A DNA stretch of 64,000 nucleotides from Zizania palustris. Lineage: Eukaryota; Streptophyta; Magnoliopsida; Poales; Poaceae. The DNA is taken from assembly GCA_019279435.1 (NCBI GenBank), contig JAAALK010000283.1, positions 3,038,001 through 3,102,000 of the forward strand, in the 5' to 3' direction. A model generated the notes under the pieces. That model had not been told where the DNA came from. It was given only the letters and a program-made list of their open reading frames with translations, and ran no database searches. Position numbers and translations under genes: made by a program. The number at the start of each line of letters is the position of its first letter. Within the stretch, counting starts at the first letter, position 1. This document shows, piece after piece, positions 33,304-44,866 of the stretch.

Positions 33304-34545
33304 GGATGTCACAGGACCAATGGGAATATCCACTATTCTTGATCCTAGATTTAAGACCGATTACATTCTTTGGTTCTTTGAGACTCTTTTAGGCCAGCAT
33401 AGTGAAATTTGCTATGATAAAGTTGAGAAAGTTAGAGACTCTTTATGTTATTTGATGAAGGAGTATCAAGCAAAAGAGGATGAAGATAACACAGAGTCAT
33501 CTGCTCCTTCACTTGATAATTCTAGTTTATTGTCTACAATTAGTGCACGTGTTGCAGTAAGAAGGCCAACAAGAACAAGAGTGAAATTAGAGTTAGATAG
33601 GTACTTGGCGGATGAGTTGGTTTCAATTTTAATGGAGAACTTTCAGATTTTAGATTGGTGGATGGTGGTTGGGACACGTTATCCTACATTAATAAAGATT
33701 GCATGTGATATATTTGCTATTCCAGTTAGCACAGTTACATTTGAGTCCACCTTCAACACTAGTGGGGGGTTGTTAGTGAGCATCACAGCAGGCTCAATCC
33801 TGATATTTTGGAGGCACTGGTGTGTTTATAAGATTAGTTACGAAATAAATATAAAGGTGTAGATATACATATATTTCATACTACTGTAATCTTTTCATTG
33901 CAATGTATGAATTGAATTATTGTAAATATTTTTACCAGATGATGAAAACAGTGGTAACCTTGAAAGCTTTTGGATTTGCCTCCAAGAGATCTAAGAAGGG
34001 ATTGAGGTGATGTATTATTGCAAACTTATACTTTTTACTCCTTTCCTCGTAACATATTTCAATACTTTTTATTCCTTTTTTTTCATGCTTTGCAGGGTCT
34101 AGCAATTTTTTGATAGCTTATCTACTCCGGAAATCAAGATTTAGAAGGGAGTGGTGATAGTCTAAGTGATGACCAGGGAGATTAGGAGATAAACTAAGTG
34201 AACCAGACAACAACACATTAGCCATGAACATTGCATTACATGTTTTTCATTTGTACATAGTTTATGAGTGTTATAATTGTGCTATATTCTACATATTTCA
34301 AAACTGAATACTTACTTTTATAATTATATTTGTGTTGGGCTGCTAGCTTGCTGCTTGTTTTTGTTACTTATTTCTTTGACTGTTGCGGTTATGGGTACCC
34401 ATCGAGTATCAAATACCCATGTGGGTACGAGTATGAGATCAAAGTGATACCCGCGGGCGGGTACGGATTCATGTATAGATTCATTCATTCAGCTACGAAT
34501 ATAAATGAACAATACCCACAAATATTCTACCTGTTGCCATCCCTA
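33304..34545 (+). mobile_element. Right end of an Ac-like hAT transposon
   Basis: It contains the C-terminal transposase coding region (33,305-33,862), then about 500 bp of AT-rich tail. A subterminal region follows with repeated GGGTAC and TACCC words (34,390-34,520) and a terminus reading GTTGCCATCCCTA, i.e. TAGGGATGGCAAC on the other strand, close to Ac/Ds-type ends. The candidate 8-bp duplication is AACCAACT (34,546-34,553). The left end should lie beyond position 1, split off by element C. Confidence 0.75.
33305..33862 (+). pseudogene. hAT transposase C-terminus (hATC dimerisation region), truncated
   Basis: The open frame reads STILDPRFKTDYILWFF near the start and LDRYLADELV, WWMVVGTRYPTLIKIACD and FAIPVSTVTFESTF later, the hallmark of the hAT dimerisation domain. 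Near 33,770 a one-base shift moves the expected continuation (SRLNPDILEALVC) to another frame, so the last 25 residues are garbled. The first two thirds, including the BED finger and catalytic residues, are missing because element C replaces the upstream sequence. Confidence 0.85.
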
Positions 34546-34718
34546 AACCAACTACTTCCCTCTCCCGCATTAATGGCCGCCACCAAGAACCTCCCAACCC
34601 CCACGTGCGTGACCTCCCTCCTCCCGTAAGCAAGCCGCCTCCCGACTCCCACCCACCCCGCCCCGACTCCCATCCCCGACCACCCAAGAGGTCAAGTTGG
34701 TTTGCGTTTCGCCAAGGG

Positions 34719-34968
34719 ATGCTGGGCTCATCGCCCTCGGCGGTGGGGATGGGAGGATACCAGCGGCATCAGGAGTCGACCGTATTCACAGCGGCGCAGT
34801 GGGCGGAGCTGGAGCAGCAGACGCTCATATACAAGTACCTCATGGCCAGGGTACCCGTGCCGGGCGATCTCCTCCTCCCACTCCGCTCCCATTCTGCCGC
34901 CGCCGCCATCTACTCTTTCGCCAACCCTGCCGCCGCGCCCTTCTACCACCATCACCACCACCCGTCCC
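34719..34968 (+). CDS. GRF: GROWTH-REGULATING FACTOR gene, exon 1 (QLQ domain)
   Basis: The exon encodes 83 residues plus one base. The QLQ domain is FTAAQWAELEQQTLIYKYL followed by VPVPGDLLLPLR, which in GRFs binds GIF co-activators. Then come SFANPAAAPFY and a histidine run. The ATG at 34,719 (MLGSSPSAVGMGG) is the first in frame; the frame is also open upstream without an ATG, and an out-of-frame ATG at 34,571 opens a 19-codon upstream frame ending at 34,630, so the true start is uncertain. The donor CCGTCCC/GTAATC fits the acceptor at 35,391 in phase. GRFs are plant nuclear transcription factors controlling leaf and stem growth. The hAT end lies only about 170 bp upstream, so the promoter is disturbed or absent. 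Confidence 0.85.
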
Positions 34969-35391
34969 GTAATCTCGCCCGTCTTCTCACCCCTATCTCG
35001 TAGGCTCGTAGCTCTGCACAAATGGTGGATGCTTTGCTTCTTGCGGGGCATTCAAAATGAATATTGAATCAGAGAAAAAATGATTTATCGAGATTTGTTT
35101 CCCCCTTACAGGAGAGGATCTCATCCTCTCTGCTACTCGTTGGGATTGACTTACTTTTGCTCCAACGATTTATTGCTAGATAAGCACACAAGTAATGGAT
35201 CTCTGCTTACATGCTCGTTCAAGCCATTTGATTGATCCTTTACTCAAGCTTATATTCTAAGCATAACATACCACCTTTGCTTTGGGTTGGTGAAATGTTG
35301 AAGTGGCTTTGAGTTTTATCTAGTCTTGATTGAAACAATGAACACTGGTATTATAGTTGTCGGTTAAATGTTCTTGTTTATAACATTGCAG
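34969..35391 (+). other. GRF intron 1
   Basis: 423 bp from GTAATC to ATTGCAG, placed where GRF genes split between the QLQ and WRC coding exons. No other feature seen. Confidence 0.75.
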
Positions 35392-35626
35392 TAAGTTACA
35401 ACGCCTACTATGGGAAGAAGCTGGACCTAGAGCCGTGGCGGTGCCGCTGCACTGATGGCAAGAAATGGCGGTGCTCCAAGGAGGCGCACCCTGACTCCAA
35501 GTACTGCGAGCGCCACATGCACCGTGGCCGCAACCGTTCAAGAAAGCCTGTGGAATCCAGGACTGCTGCCCCTGCGGCCCAGTCACAGCCCCAACGGTCC
35601 ACCGTGACAACTGCAACCCACGATGC
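35392..35626 (+). pseudogene. GRF: GRF exon 2, first part (WRC domain), cut by copia-1
   Basis: Continues in frame as YNAYYGKKLDLEPWRC, then TDGKKWRCSKEAHPDSKYC and RHMHRGRNRSRKPVE, the WRC DNA-binding/nuclear-targeting domain. The C-x9-C-x10-C-x2-H zinc ligands are all present. Two residues differ from the usual wording: DLEP where GRFs have DPEP, and RCRC where they have RCRR; both fit C-to-T changes. At 35,626 (THDA) the exon is interrupted by an 11.17-kb retrotransposon and resumes at 46,804. A transcript through it would meet the copia LTR's stops and polyadenylation signal, so the allele probably makes no full GRF protein. Confidence 0.88.
35622..35626. other. Left target duplication of copia-1 (GATGC)
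   Basis: GATGC directly before the LTR's TGAGGAGCC is repeated at 46,799-46,803 directly after TCCTACA. A perfect 5-bp duplication proves a single clean insertion. Confidence 0.95.
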
Positions 35627-36192
35627 TGAGGAGCCATGCTAAATAGTGTGGGCCTCATGGCTCCAGAAGTGATGAGTCATTGTCAACGATAGTCAAAGAG
35701 TACAAAAGAAGAAGAGATCTGCTGTTTCATGGGTTGCGTGTGACTCAGGTACACGGGCAGCGAGCGACTATCGAGCAGAGGAGGCTCGAAGTCGAGCTGG
35801 CCCAATCCGGGTACATGGGCCAGGAGCAGCAGAAGACCCACTGGGCTGTTGACCAGGGTTGACTCAGGTACACGGGCGTTGAGCGATTGCCGGGCTGAGA
35901 GAGCTGCGGAGTCGGGCCGGCCCAATCCGGGTACCTGGTGCAAAGTCGGTGGAGGCTTTGTCAGTTTCGGCGCAAAACTGATGACCGTTGATCTTGTATC
36001 CGACTATCCAGAAGAGAAGCCGTAGTCGCTACGAAAACTTAGCTTCCGGATAAGTCATCTGTATCTCTAGGCCCACAGTCAGTCAGTCGTGTCTGTAAAA
36101 ATACCTACGGGCAGTAGAGTCTTTTCCTTTATTCCTGCGTCTGTAAAAAAAACCCTAAGGGACTGGTGGAATATTCCTAGTGTTGGGCAGCC

Positions 36193-36200
36193 TATAAATA
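36193..36200 (+). promoter_or_regulatory. TATA box of copia-1 5' LTR
   Basis: CCTATAAATAGGACC, conserved at 45,444-45,451 in the 3' LTR. Confidence 0.65.
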
Positions 36201-37164
36201 GGACCCCAATCCCTAGGGTTGGACTACCCTTTTGGCTGAAATCAATACTACTCCTTTGGGTCATTTTGTCTCTTGCACCTTCTATTTCCTTTCCTGTTCA
36301 TGCATGCGCCGCCAGGATCTGTTTGGTGTTTTGCCTCATTACTGCATCCTCTTGATTTTATTTGTTCCCGTGGGATTCCATTTCATGTTCGTGTTTGGAT
36401 GCATGCATTGATTTCTCTGAAGCAGAAGCTTCGGTTTGATGTGTGCGGTTGATTTTATTCCTGAGAAGGTGCTTCTGTTGCGTGTGTTCTTCACGCAAGT
36501 TGTACTAGTTCTTGCTGTTGCAAGTAGTACTACACTGTAGCAACAGTACACTAGTACCAGCTTTTGCTTTTACTGCACAACTTTTTGATCGAGTTGACAG
36601 GACTAAAGTCCCTTTTCTGGCTGTTCTCTGGCGAAGCCCCTTCTCCGTTCAAAGCCCCTCAGCTCCGTGAGGCAGGCATCGATCTGAAATCTTCGAAGGC
36701 TTCGCTTGAACCTCGGCTTTAAGTTTGTGTTGTGTTGCTAGCTTCGAAGTAATTTTTGAACTGTCTGTGTTTCATACTTCGAACGTCTGTGCGAAGGTAC
36801 TCCAACTTGAGAAGTCCATACTTCGACAAGTTTCGAAGTTGGCTTCGAAGCTTGTCTTTCTGTTAGACTTCGCTCAGTGTTTGCATCCGTCCTCTTCGAA
36901 GGTGCTTGTTGTGTTTTGTTCGAAGGTAGAGTGTAGGCTTCGTTTTGTTTTCTCTGTCGCGTGTCAGCCTTTGCTTTTCCTTTCGAAGGTTGTTTGCTCT
37001 GTGTGCGTGTTCGAAGCTGTGTTCGAAGCCTTGCCTTCGAAGTACACACTTCAAAGCAGGCTCCGACTCTGTCATACTTCGCTCTCATTCACACTTGACC
37101 TTGGATAGACAACACACCTTCGACAGACTTCTTCGTCATTCGAAGCAGACTTTGACAAGGGACT

Positions 37165-37245
37165 CTGAAGCAGGCTTCGACACTGTGAAGCAGGCTTCGA
37201 CACTGCGAAGCAGGCTTCGACCAAGCGAAGCAGGCTTCGCCAAGC
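37165..37245 (+). repeat. 19-bp tandem repeats in the copia-1 LTR
   Basis: Four units of GAAGCAGGCTTCGACACTG type, each a near-palindrome around GCAGGC flanked by GAAG/CTTC. The same array is in the 3' LTR at 46,417-46,495. Confidence 0.8.
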
Positions 37246-37546
37246 TTCGAACAGGAGACATATTTCGAACAGTAACTTCTCATTTCACTCCTTGTGCATT
37301 TATACTGAGAAGTTTATCTTGCCTTGTCTTTCTTATACTGTTTATCTGTCTATTAGCACTGCATTGACATTTCTCTGTTTATCAACAGTTGCTTCTAGGC
37401 TAGATACCTTTAGACTTAGGCTATCTGTTCTTTCTGCGTTGTTTAGTCTTTAGAGGTGCGTTGGGTATTGGGAGCAGGCCATTGATTCGAAAGAATTTTT
37501 AGGCGCCCATTCACCCCCCTCTGGTCGCTACTTTCGGTCCTACAAG

Positions 37547-37558
37547 TGGTATCAGAGC
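37547..37558 (+). other. Primer binding site of copia-1 (tRNA-iMet)
   Basis: TGGTATCAGAGC two bases after the LTR is the classical complement of plant initiator methionine tRNA. Confidence 0.92.
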
Positions 37559-37612
37559 AAGGTTAGGTTTTTTTTCCATACCTTAACCTGTTCTAAAACC
37601 CCAGTAGTGACC

Positions 37613-40045
37613 ATGACATCTCTTGGCAAGGTCATGTCCTTGGAAGCCTATGGCTATAACTATTGGAAGACTCGCATGCGAGCCTATCTTATGAGCTAGG
37701 GTTCGGACATATGGGACATTTGCGTTCACACCACGTTCGTTATACTGCCAGTCGCTGAGCATGGTACTGCAGGTATCATTGCTCAGCATCTGAGCAACAG
37801 TAAGGCTGTGAACATTCTTTTCTCAGGTTTAGGTCCCACTGAGTTTGAGCGTGTGAGCCATCTCTCCATTGCGAGAGAGATCTGGGCTACCCTCAAGGCA
37901 CACCATGAGTGAACAGCACAGGTCAAGGCTCGGCTCTATCAGACCTACCGGCGTGAATATGAGAATTTCACACAGAAGCCGGGTGAATCTGTTGAGGCTT
38001 TGTTTGGTCGTTTTCAGTCGATCATAAACAAGCTTCGGGACAACAAGGCTGAGGGTGCTCAGTTAGTCTCAGATCATGAGCAGGCGCTCAAGGTTCTCCA
38101 TACCTTGGACCCAAAGATCTGGGAGATCAAGGTATCTTTTATCATTGAGAGTACTTCTTATGATACCTTGACCATTTCTGAGTTGTTTAGCAAGCTGAAG
38201 GCTACTGAGGTTGATCTCCAGCTGAGATCAAAACTCACTGGTTCTGGATCAAAATCTCTGGCCCTTGCTACACCTTCTGTTGATCCCTCTTCTGTGAGCT
38301 GTGCTGGGTTCTCTTTGATGTCTATCACTGAGAACCAGCTTGAGTTGTTGGGAGATGATGATTTGTGTCTTTTTAACAACCGGGTGCGTCGTGTCTATGA
38401 CAAGAGAATGTTCAAAAGACTCGGCACAAAATCCGGATGCTTTGAGTGTGGTGATCTAGGACACTTCATCGCCAACTGCCCCAAGCGCAATGGTCACAAG
38501 AAGGGCACCGGTGGTGGCTTCCACGACTCCGGCAAGCACGAGAGCTCATCCTTCAACAAGGGCAAGCCGAAGACCAGATTCTTCAAGAAGGCCCTGAAGG
38601 ATTACCGGCGAGAGAACAAGAAGCGCGACAAGGCCTTCTTCACCGAGATGGAGAAGAGCTACTCCAAGCGGTCCACGTCTTCTTCCTCTTCATCGAGCTC
38701 AAGCGATGAGGAGATCGCCATTAGGAAGGAGAAGGACATGGATGATCCGGCGGGTCTCTACTTTATGGCCTTCGGAGACAAACCGAAGAGCCGCTCACAC
38801 CAGCACCAAAGATCCCACAAGAGCTTCTGTTCAATGGCTCTTGGGGATAAGGAAGAAAAGAGCTCCTCCGATGACTCCGACGACGACGACAATGAAAAGG
38901 TATCATCCTATGAGCGCGAAATCATTGATTTACTTGAGAGCAATCATTAGGAGTTCAAATATCGGGAAAAACTGCTTAGGGGGGCTAAGAAGAGGATAGA
39001 TGAGTTAGAGAGTGAGCTTGCCATGGCAAACAGCAGAATTGAGAGTCTATCTTCTTCCCCTTGCTTGGGTGATAGCAGTGAGTGCCCGAAGTGTGAGGTG
39101 CTTCTGTGTGACCTGTCGACTCTGAAGTCCAGGTACACAGAAAGGGTTGATGAGATGGACGCTTTGGCCACTGAGCTTGAAAGCGCTCAGCTGGAGCTGA
39201 AAGATGCTCTAGCCACTGTCGTTGCACCCTGTGTTGATTGCCAATCTCATCTAGCTGCCTTAGTTGAGCTGAAATCCAAGGGCGATGAGCATTTGGGTGA
39301 TTTGGAGAGGTTGAGAGCTGAGCTTGCGCAGACTAGGCTAGAGCTTGAGACACTGTCAGTTCCACCCACTGTCTGTGAGAACTGCCTGTCTCTTAGAATG
39401 GAGTTGATTAAACTGAAAGCCGAGAAGTCTGTTCAAGTAGAGAGTGAGTGTGAGACCTGCTTGTCTCAGGTGGAGGTTCTAGCTTCCATGAGAGAGGAGC
39501 TAGCAGATTCTCAGAATGAGAACTTTTACCTCCGTTCTATCCTGAGTTGGATCAGTGCCAGAGAGCCTCAGCTCGGCATGATGATCCAGCAATTCAAGAG
39601 GCAGGATGGGTTTGGAGTAGGTTATACCTACACCAAGGCTAACTTTGAGAGTGCCATTAGCCGGGCAGTGGAGTGGAGTAAAATGACTCCAAAGCAGAGG
39701 TATCCCAAGACTCACTCCACTAAGTCTTCCCAGGCTTGTCAGCCCAAGGATGGAGTGATCCATGAGCCACCCAAAGCTCCACCCAAGAAGCCTATCTGGG
39801 TTCCAAAGCCCAAACACCTCCACACTTCTCTTGACTCTCTTCCTGGACCCTCTCAACCCAAGAAGACCACACCAAACACCATCAAGACCAAACATCCCAA
39901 GCCTCAACCACATCCCAAGAAGCCCACCTATCATTGTGAGTACTATCAGAGAGACGGGCATCTTGTGGAGTTTTGCTTCAGGAGGAAGCGGGTTGAGAGA
40001 GCAGAGAGAGCTCGTGGTGGTCAGGAGCAGTTCTACCAACAGGGT
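37613..40045 (+). pseudogene. Copia-1 gag with extended coiled-coil region
   Basis: Starts MTSLGKVMSLEAYGYNYW. In-frame stops lie near 37,698 (TAG), 37,910 (TGA) and at 38,948 (TAG), but the frame is otherwise continuous to about 40,040. The middle has ETV-like gag sequence and a CCHC knuckle, CFECGDLGHFIANCPK (38,438-38,485). A Lys-rich stretch and a serine run (SSSSSSSSS) follow, then acidic DSDDDDNEK. The last third (38,950-39,600) is a long coiled coil punctuated by CxxC pairs (CPKC, CVDC, CENC, CETC). Near the end a second finger-like motif, HCEYYQRDGHLVEFCFRR, has lost one Cys. Gag forms the particle and packages RNA. A frameshift follows before protease. Confidence 0.88.
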
Positions 40046-40369
40046 GGTAGACTGCGTGTTCCTCGACACGGGGAGAGGCTGGAGGCCAGGCCGCGTTTTG
40101 TTGTGGTGGTAGAGGAGACAGCTTTCATGGTCGTGCTCCAGATGGTGGTGTCCGTTCCGGCAGAGTTCCAGGCCATGTTGGCTACGGTCCTGGACCTCGT
40201 GGCGGCAGGCTTAGGCAGAACCGAGGACCACGCTTTGAGCCGCGTTTTGGTCCAAACTCTCTTGATGGTTTTCTCTTTCCATCTATTGAGCAGATGGCTC
40301 GACACTGGTTTAGCTCTTTTGCTAAACCTGGTGCCGGACCGTTTGCTCCCACTTAGAGCCACTGATTGT

Positions 40370-43300
40370 GCAGGATCGGGGACTGGAGGACGTTTGGATC
40401 ATGGACTCAGGATGCTCCCGCCACATGACGGGACATCGCAGATGGTTCTCCAGTCTCACTCCCCCGAGTTCCAAAGAATACATCACATTCGGGAACAGTG
40501 GTCAAGGGAAGGTAAGTGGCATAGGCTCTATTCGCATTTCAGATCATTTCTCTTTAAAGAATGTTGCTTTGGTTAAAAATTTGAACTTCAATTTGATTTC
40601 TGTTTCGCAACTTCTTGAGGATGGTTTGGAAGTGCTTTTTAAGAAGGGAAATTCTTCTGTGGTTAATTCTAGATGGTCTTTGATTTGCCAGATTTTACCT
40701 TTCGGTAAAGTTTTTCGAATTGACTTCTCTAGTTCTTTTGGCCCTTCTCACTGTTTGATTGATGGATCTTCTTCTGAGCTCTGGAAGTGGCATAGGAGGT
40801 TAGGTCATTTGAGTTTTGATCTGCTAGTCAGGTTAAGCTCTATGGACCTCATCTGAGGATTGCCCAAGCTTAAGATGGAGAAGGATCTAGTTTGTCATCC
40901 CTGTCGTCATGGGAAAATGGTTGCCGCTTCTCACTCACCTGTGACTCAGGTGATGACTTCGTATCCGGGCGAGCTTTTACACTTGGACACTATTGGTCCA
41001 GCTCGGGTACGTTCAGTCGGTGGGAAGTGGTACGCACTTGTGATTGTTGACGACTTTTCTTGATTCTCGTGGGTTTTCTTTTTGGAGTCTAAGGATGAAA
41101 CTTTTCAGTTTGTTCATGACCTGATTTTGAAGTTGAAGAATGAGAACAATGGTCGGATGCGAGCAATTCGCTCTGACAATGGCTCTGAGTTCAAGAACTC
41201 TCATTTCATCAACTTCTGTAGTGATCAATGTCTTGACCATCAGTTTTCTTCCCCCTACACTCCCCCACAGAACGGCGTTGTGGAACGAAAGAACGGCATG
41301 CTAGTCAAGATGGCCAGGACAATGCTCGATGAGCACAGGACTCCTAGGCGTTTTTGGGCTGAAGCCATGAACACGGCTTGCTATCTGGCCAACCGCATCT
41401 TTCTTAGAGCTTACCTTGGTAAGACATCATATGAACTGCGGTTTGGCAGATAGCCCAAGGTGAGTCACTTGCGAGCGTTTGGCTGCAAGTGCTTTGTGCT
41501 CAAGAAGGGAGGGCATTTGGACAAGTTTGTGTCTCGTTGCTGGGATGGTATTTTTCTTGGTTATGCATTACATTCTCGAGGTTTCCGTGTTTGGAAACTC
41601 GAAACCCAGCAGCTTGTCGAGACTTGCGAAGTTTCATTTGATGAGTCCTTGCCTTCTTTGACTCCTTTTGAGCCTTCTGGTGATGATGAGCTCGGAGAGT
41701 CCATCTTCGAGGAAGATGAGGATACTCCAGCTGCTGATGAGGGTGGGCCTTATGCACCCCCAGCAGAGCCCACACCTTCTGAGACTTTGACTGAGGATGA
41801 CGGTGGACCTCTGATCACTTCTTCCACTATGATCGAGCCCCCTCAGTCGAGTCCAGAGGTGCCAACTGCTGACTCCGGTGAGGTGACTTCTGATCACCAG
41901 GGAACCCGAGCAGTTCAGCGTGATCACCCCTCAGAGCTCATCATTGGTGATTTGACTGAGAGAACTTTGCGTTCTTCTGCCTCTCTTGATGTGTTTGCTG
42001 AATCTGCGTTTGTTGCATCTTTTGAGCCCAGAGACGTTTCTCATGCTATTTCTGATTCTAATTGGATTAATGCTATGCAAGAAGAGCTTGAGAACTTTGT
42101 CTGCAATCAGGTTTGGACACTAGTTGAGCTGCCACCAGAATGCAACCCCATAGTCACCAAGTGGGTATTCAAGAACAAACAAGGTGAAGATGGGGTTGTG
42201 ATGCGAAACAAAGCTCGACTAGTTGCCCAGGGTTATTGCCAGAAGGAAGGTATTGACTTTGAAGAAACCTTCGCTCCTGTTGCCCGTCTTGAGTCCATTC
42301 GTATTCTTCTAGCTTTTGCCATTTCGAAGGGTTTTAAGCTTTTTCAAATGGATGTTAAGAGTGCTTTTCTGAACAGATTTATAGAGGAGGAAGTTTATGT
42401 TAGGCAGCCCCCCGGTTTTGAGAACCCTAAGTTTCGTCGACATGTTTTTAAATTGCAAAAGGCTTTATACGGGTTGAAACAAGCCCCCAGGGCCTGGTAT
42501 GACCGGTTAAAGCAATTTTTGTTGGGGAAGGGCTTTGTGATGGGTTCTGTGGATAAAACTCTTTTCTTGCTTAGAGATGCTTCAGATTTCTTAGTCGCTC
42601 AGATTTATGTGGACGATATTATTTTTGGCGGTACTACTGATTCTCTTGTGTCCAAGTTTTCTGAGCAGATGCACAGCGAGTTTGAGATGAGTCTCATGGG
42701 TGAGCTCAAGTACTTCTTAGGGCTCCAGATCAAGCAGACCAAGGACGGCACCTTCATCCACCAAGGTAAGTACACTCGTGACATGTTGAAGAAATTTGAC
42801 TTTGGTGGTAAATTGAAGCCGCAGATGACCCCGATGGGTACTTCTGGGGGTCTGGACAAGGATGAGAGTGGCGTCAAGGTCAACGAAAGGGAGTTTCGAG
42901 GGATGATCGGTTCGCTGCTCTACTTGACGGCGACCAGACCGGACATTCAGTTCGCCGTGGGACTGTGCGCGCGCTTCCAGTCTTCACCTCACGCGTCTCA
43001 TCGGCAGGCTGTCAAGCACATATTCAGGTATCTTACTTATGCGCCCGATCTTGGTCTTTACTATTCAGCATCATCATCTCTTGATTTATCTGGATTTTCG
43101 GATGCCGACTTTGGTGGGTGCCGGTTGGATTGCAAGTCGACTACCGGTACTTGCCAGTTTCTTGGTTCTTCTCTTGTCTCTTGGTCTTCTCGAAAGCAAT
43201 CTGGCGTTGCTCTTTTGACCACAGAGGCTGAGTACGTAGCTGCTGCTAGCTGCTGCTCACAGTTGGTTTGGATGATTTCCACTCTGCGAGATTTTGGGTT

Positions 43301-43556
43301 GTTCTTTCCTACCAGGGTTCCATTGTTTTGCGACAGCACCAGTGCTATTAGTGTAGGGAAAAACCCGTGTCTCCATTCAAAAACCAAACACATTGATGTG
43401 CGCTTTCATTTTCTGTGGGATCAATATGAGAAAGGTGTCATTGACCTTGTTCATGTTGATACCCATCATCAGTTGGCTGACATTTTCACCAAACCCCTAG
43501 ATCAGTCTACCTTTGAGCGTTTACGAGGGGATTTGGGTGCTGTGTATCCTTTCTAG
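40370..43556 (+). pseudogene. Copia-1 protease-integrase-RT-RNase H
   Basis: The aspartic protease begins with WIMDSGCSRHMTG (active site DSG). The pre-integrase motif is WHRRLGHLSF. The integrase triad lies in LHLDTIGPA, IRSDNGSEF and GVVERKN. RT runs from TKWVFKNKQGEDG through FQMDVKSAFLN to the catalytic QIYVDDIIFGG. RNase H has GFSDADFGG, TEAEYVA and a late CDSTSAI, and the chain ends QLADIFTKPLD. Stops are TGA near 40,856 (usual Arg), TGA near 41,062 (Arg) and TAG near 41,452. From 41,460 to 43,556 the 698-codon RT/RNase H frame is fully open with catalytic residues intact. Frameshifts between 40,045 and 40,370 separate it from gag. Confidence 0.92.
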
Positions 43557-44866
43557 GATATTTTTTGTCAGTTTTCTTTCCTCTTTACTCGTTTCTTGAG
43601 TCTTTTTGTGTGTGTTCATATCTTGCATATTCACATATCACACTTTTGAGCTTGCTTCTATTATATGATTGAACTGCTTTACTTATTCTAGCTGGTACAT
43701 GCTTTTGATTACTTGTCGATGATCATGCTTTGCTTCAGTTCACTTGATATGTCTGATATCTGTCATATGCATGGCTTTTATGCTTTAAATTTGAAAAATG
43801 ATCACCATTGCCTCTGGTAACTAGCATGGGTAGGCTGACTGTTTTTGCTATCTGTTACATGCCTTGTAGCTAGTTCCTGACTTAGATGCAAACATGCAAC
43901 TTGGACATCCTTCTGCTTTAAAAAACATGGAAATATGCTATAAAAATCAAGAAAAATGAAAATTCCATGCCTCTTTATGCATAACTTGTAAAGATCCAGG
44001 TGGGTTTGCTTTGCCGCATTGCATTGTTCTGGACTGCATACCATAGCACTTTGGTATGAACCGGGACAATGTAGTGTATGCCAAGACCAATGTCTTAAGC
44101 TTCTGATGGTCCAGTTCTGGCCTAGGCTTGACTTGGTCGGTCAGCGTGAGGTTTTGACATGCAAATAACCCCTGGCATTAATGAAAAAGAGAAAAGAAAA
44201 AGCTTGAACATTGAAATGATAACAAGTTTGCTGAAGCACTTTGTTTTGGACAATGCTTATCTTGGTAAATATCAGTTAGCTTTTGCATCTCATGCTTTAC
44301 CTCGCTTGTGTACTGGAAAATGTGGTGATGCTTTTGTTTGCAAAAACTGAAAAATGCGTGCTAATGACTTTCCTTAGATATCATCTGTTGCACTGATCAT
44401 GCCATGTGTCTTAGACAGTATGTCTTTTGCTATACTTGTTAGATGTTGTAATTGCAGTCAATCATATTTGAGAAGCATGCTTTCTACACTCCACATGCAC
44501 TCCAGTTGAAGTTACTGCATATTTTGAGGGGGAGTTGCATTTTACGGGGAGTATGTGTCTCTTTTGAGTGCTTGATGAGTTCACTTGTCAACAAGGGGGA
44601 GAAAATTTGGGATCAGAGTTTCAGGGGGAGTTCTTACTCTGTTGATATCCTTGTTGTTCTGAAATCACACTCATTTTGAGATTTTACGTTTTGGTTAACC
44701 ATAATGACCGCTTCTTGCTTTTGTTCGGCTTTTGGTCATTAGGGTTAAACTTTTTACCTTATTTTTCTTCTTCTTTGTTTTTTTCTTGTATTTTGTTTTC
44801 GTGTTTCCACATTTGCTCGCAGGTGCTAAAGAGCTGAAAAAGAGGAGTGTTGACAATGCACTCATC
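43557..44866 (+). other. Copia-1 3' non-coding region
   Basis: 1.3 kb of AT-rich sequence between the pol stop and the polypurine tract. It holds short open frames only, with no envelope-like frame as in some SIRE elements. The right half is homologous to copia-2 at 28,374-28,985, so it is a conserved part of the family. Confidence 0.75.

Larger units (their letters stand above)
35627..37544 (+). repeat. 5' LTR of copia-1 (1,918 bp)
   Basis: TGAGGAGCC...TCCTACA. A TATA box, TATAAATA, is at 36,193-36,200. The 3' half is saturated with TTCGAA words and contains GAAGCAGGCTTCGACACTG repeats (37,165-37,245). Confidence 0.95.

Noticed and set aside
34571..34630. ATG at 34,571 as the GRF start
   Set aside because: Reads 19 codons to a TAA and is not in frame with the QLQ domain; may be a small upstream frame at most.
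36725..37367. Open frames in the copia-1 LTR (also at 45,979-46,620)
   Set aside because: Present identically in both LTRs, low complexity from TTCGAA repeats and lacking domain similarity; treated as non-coding LTR.
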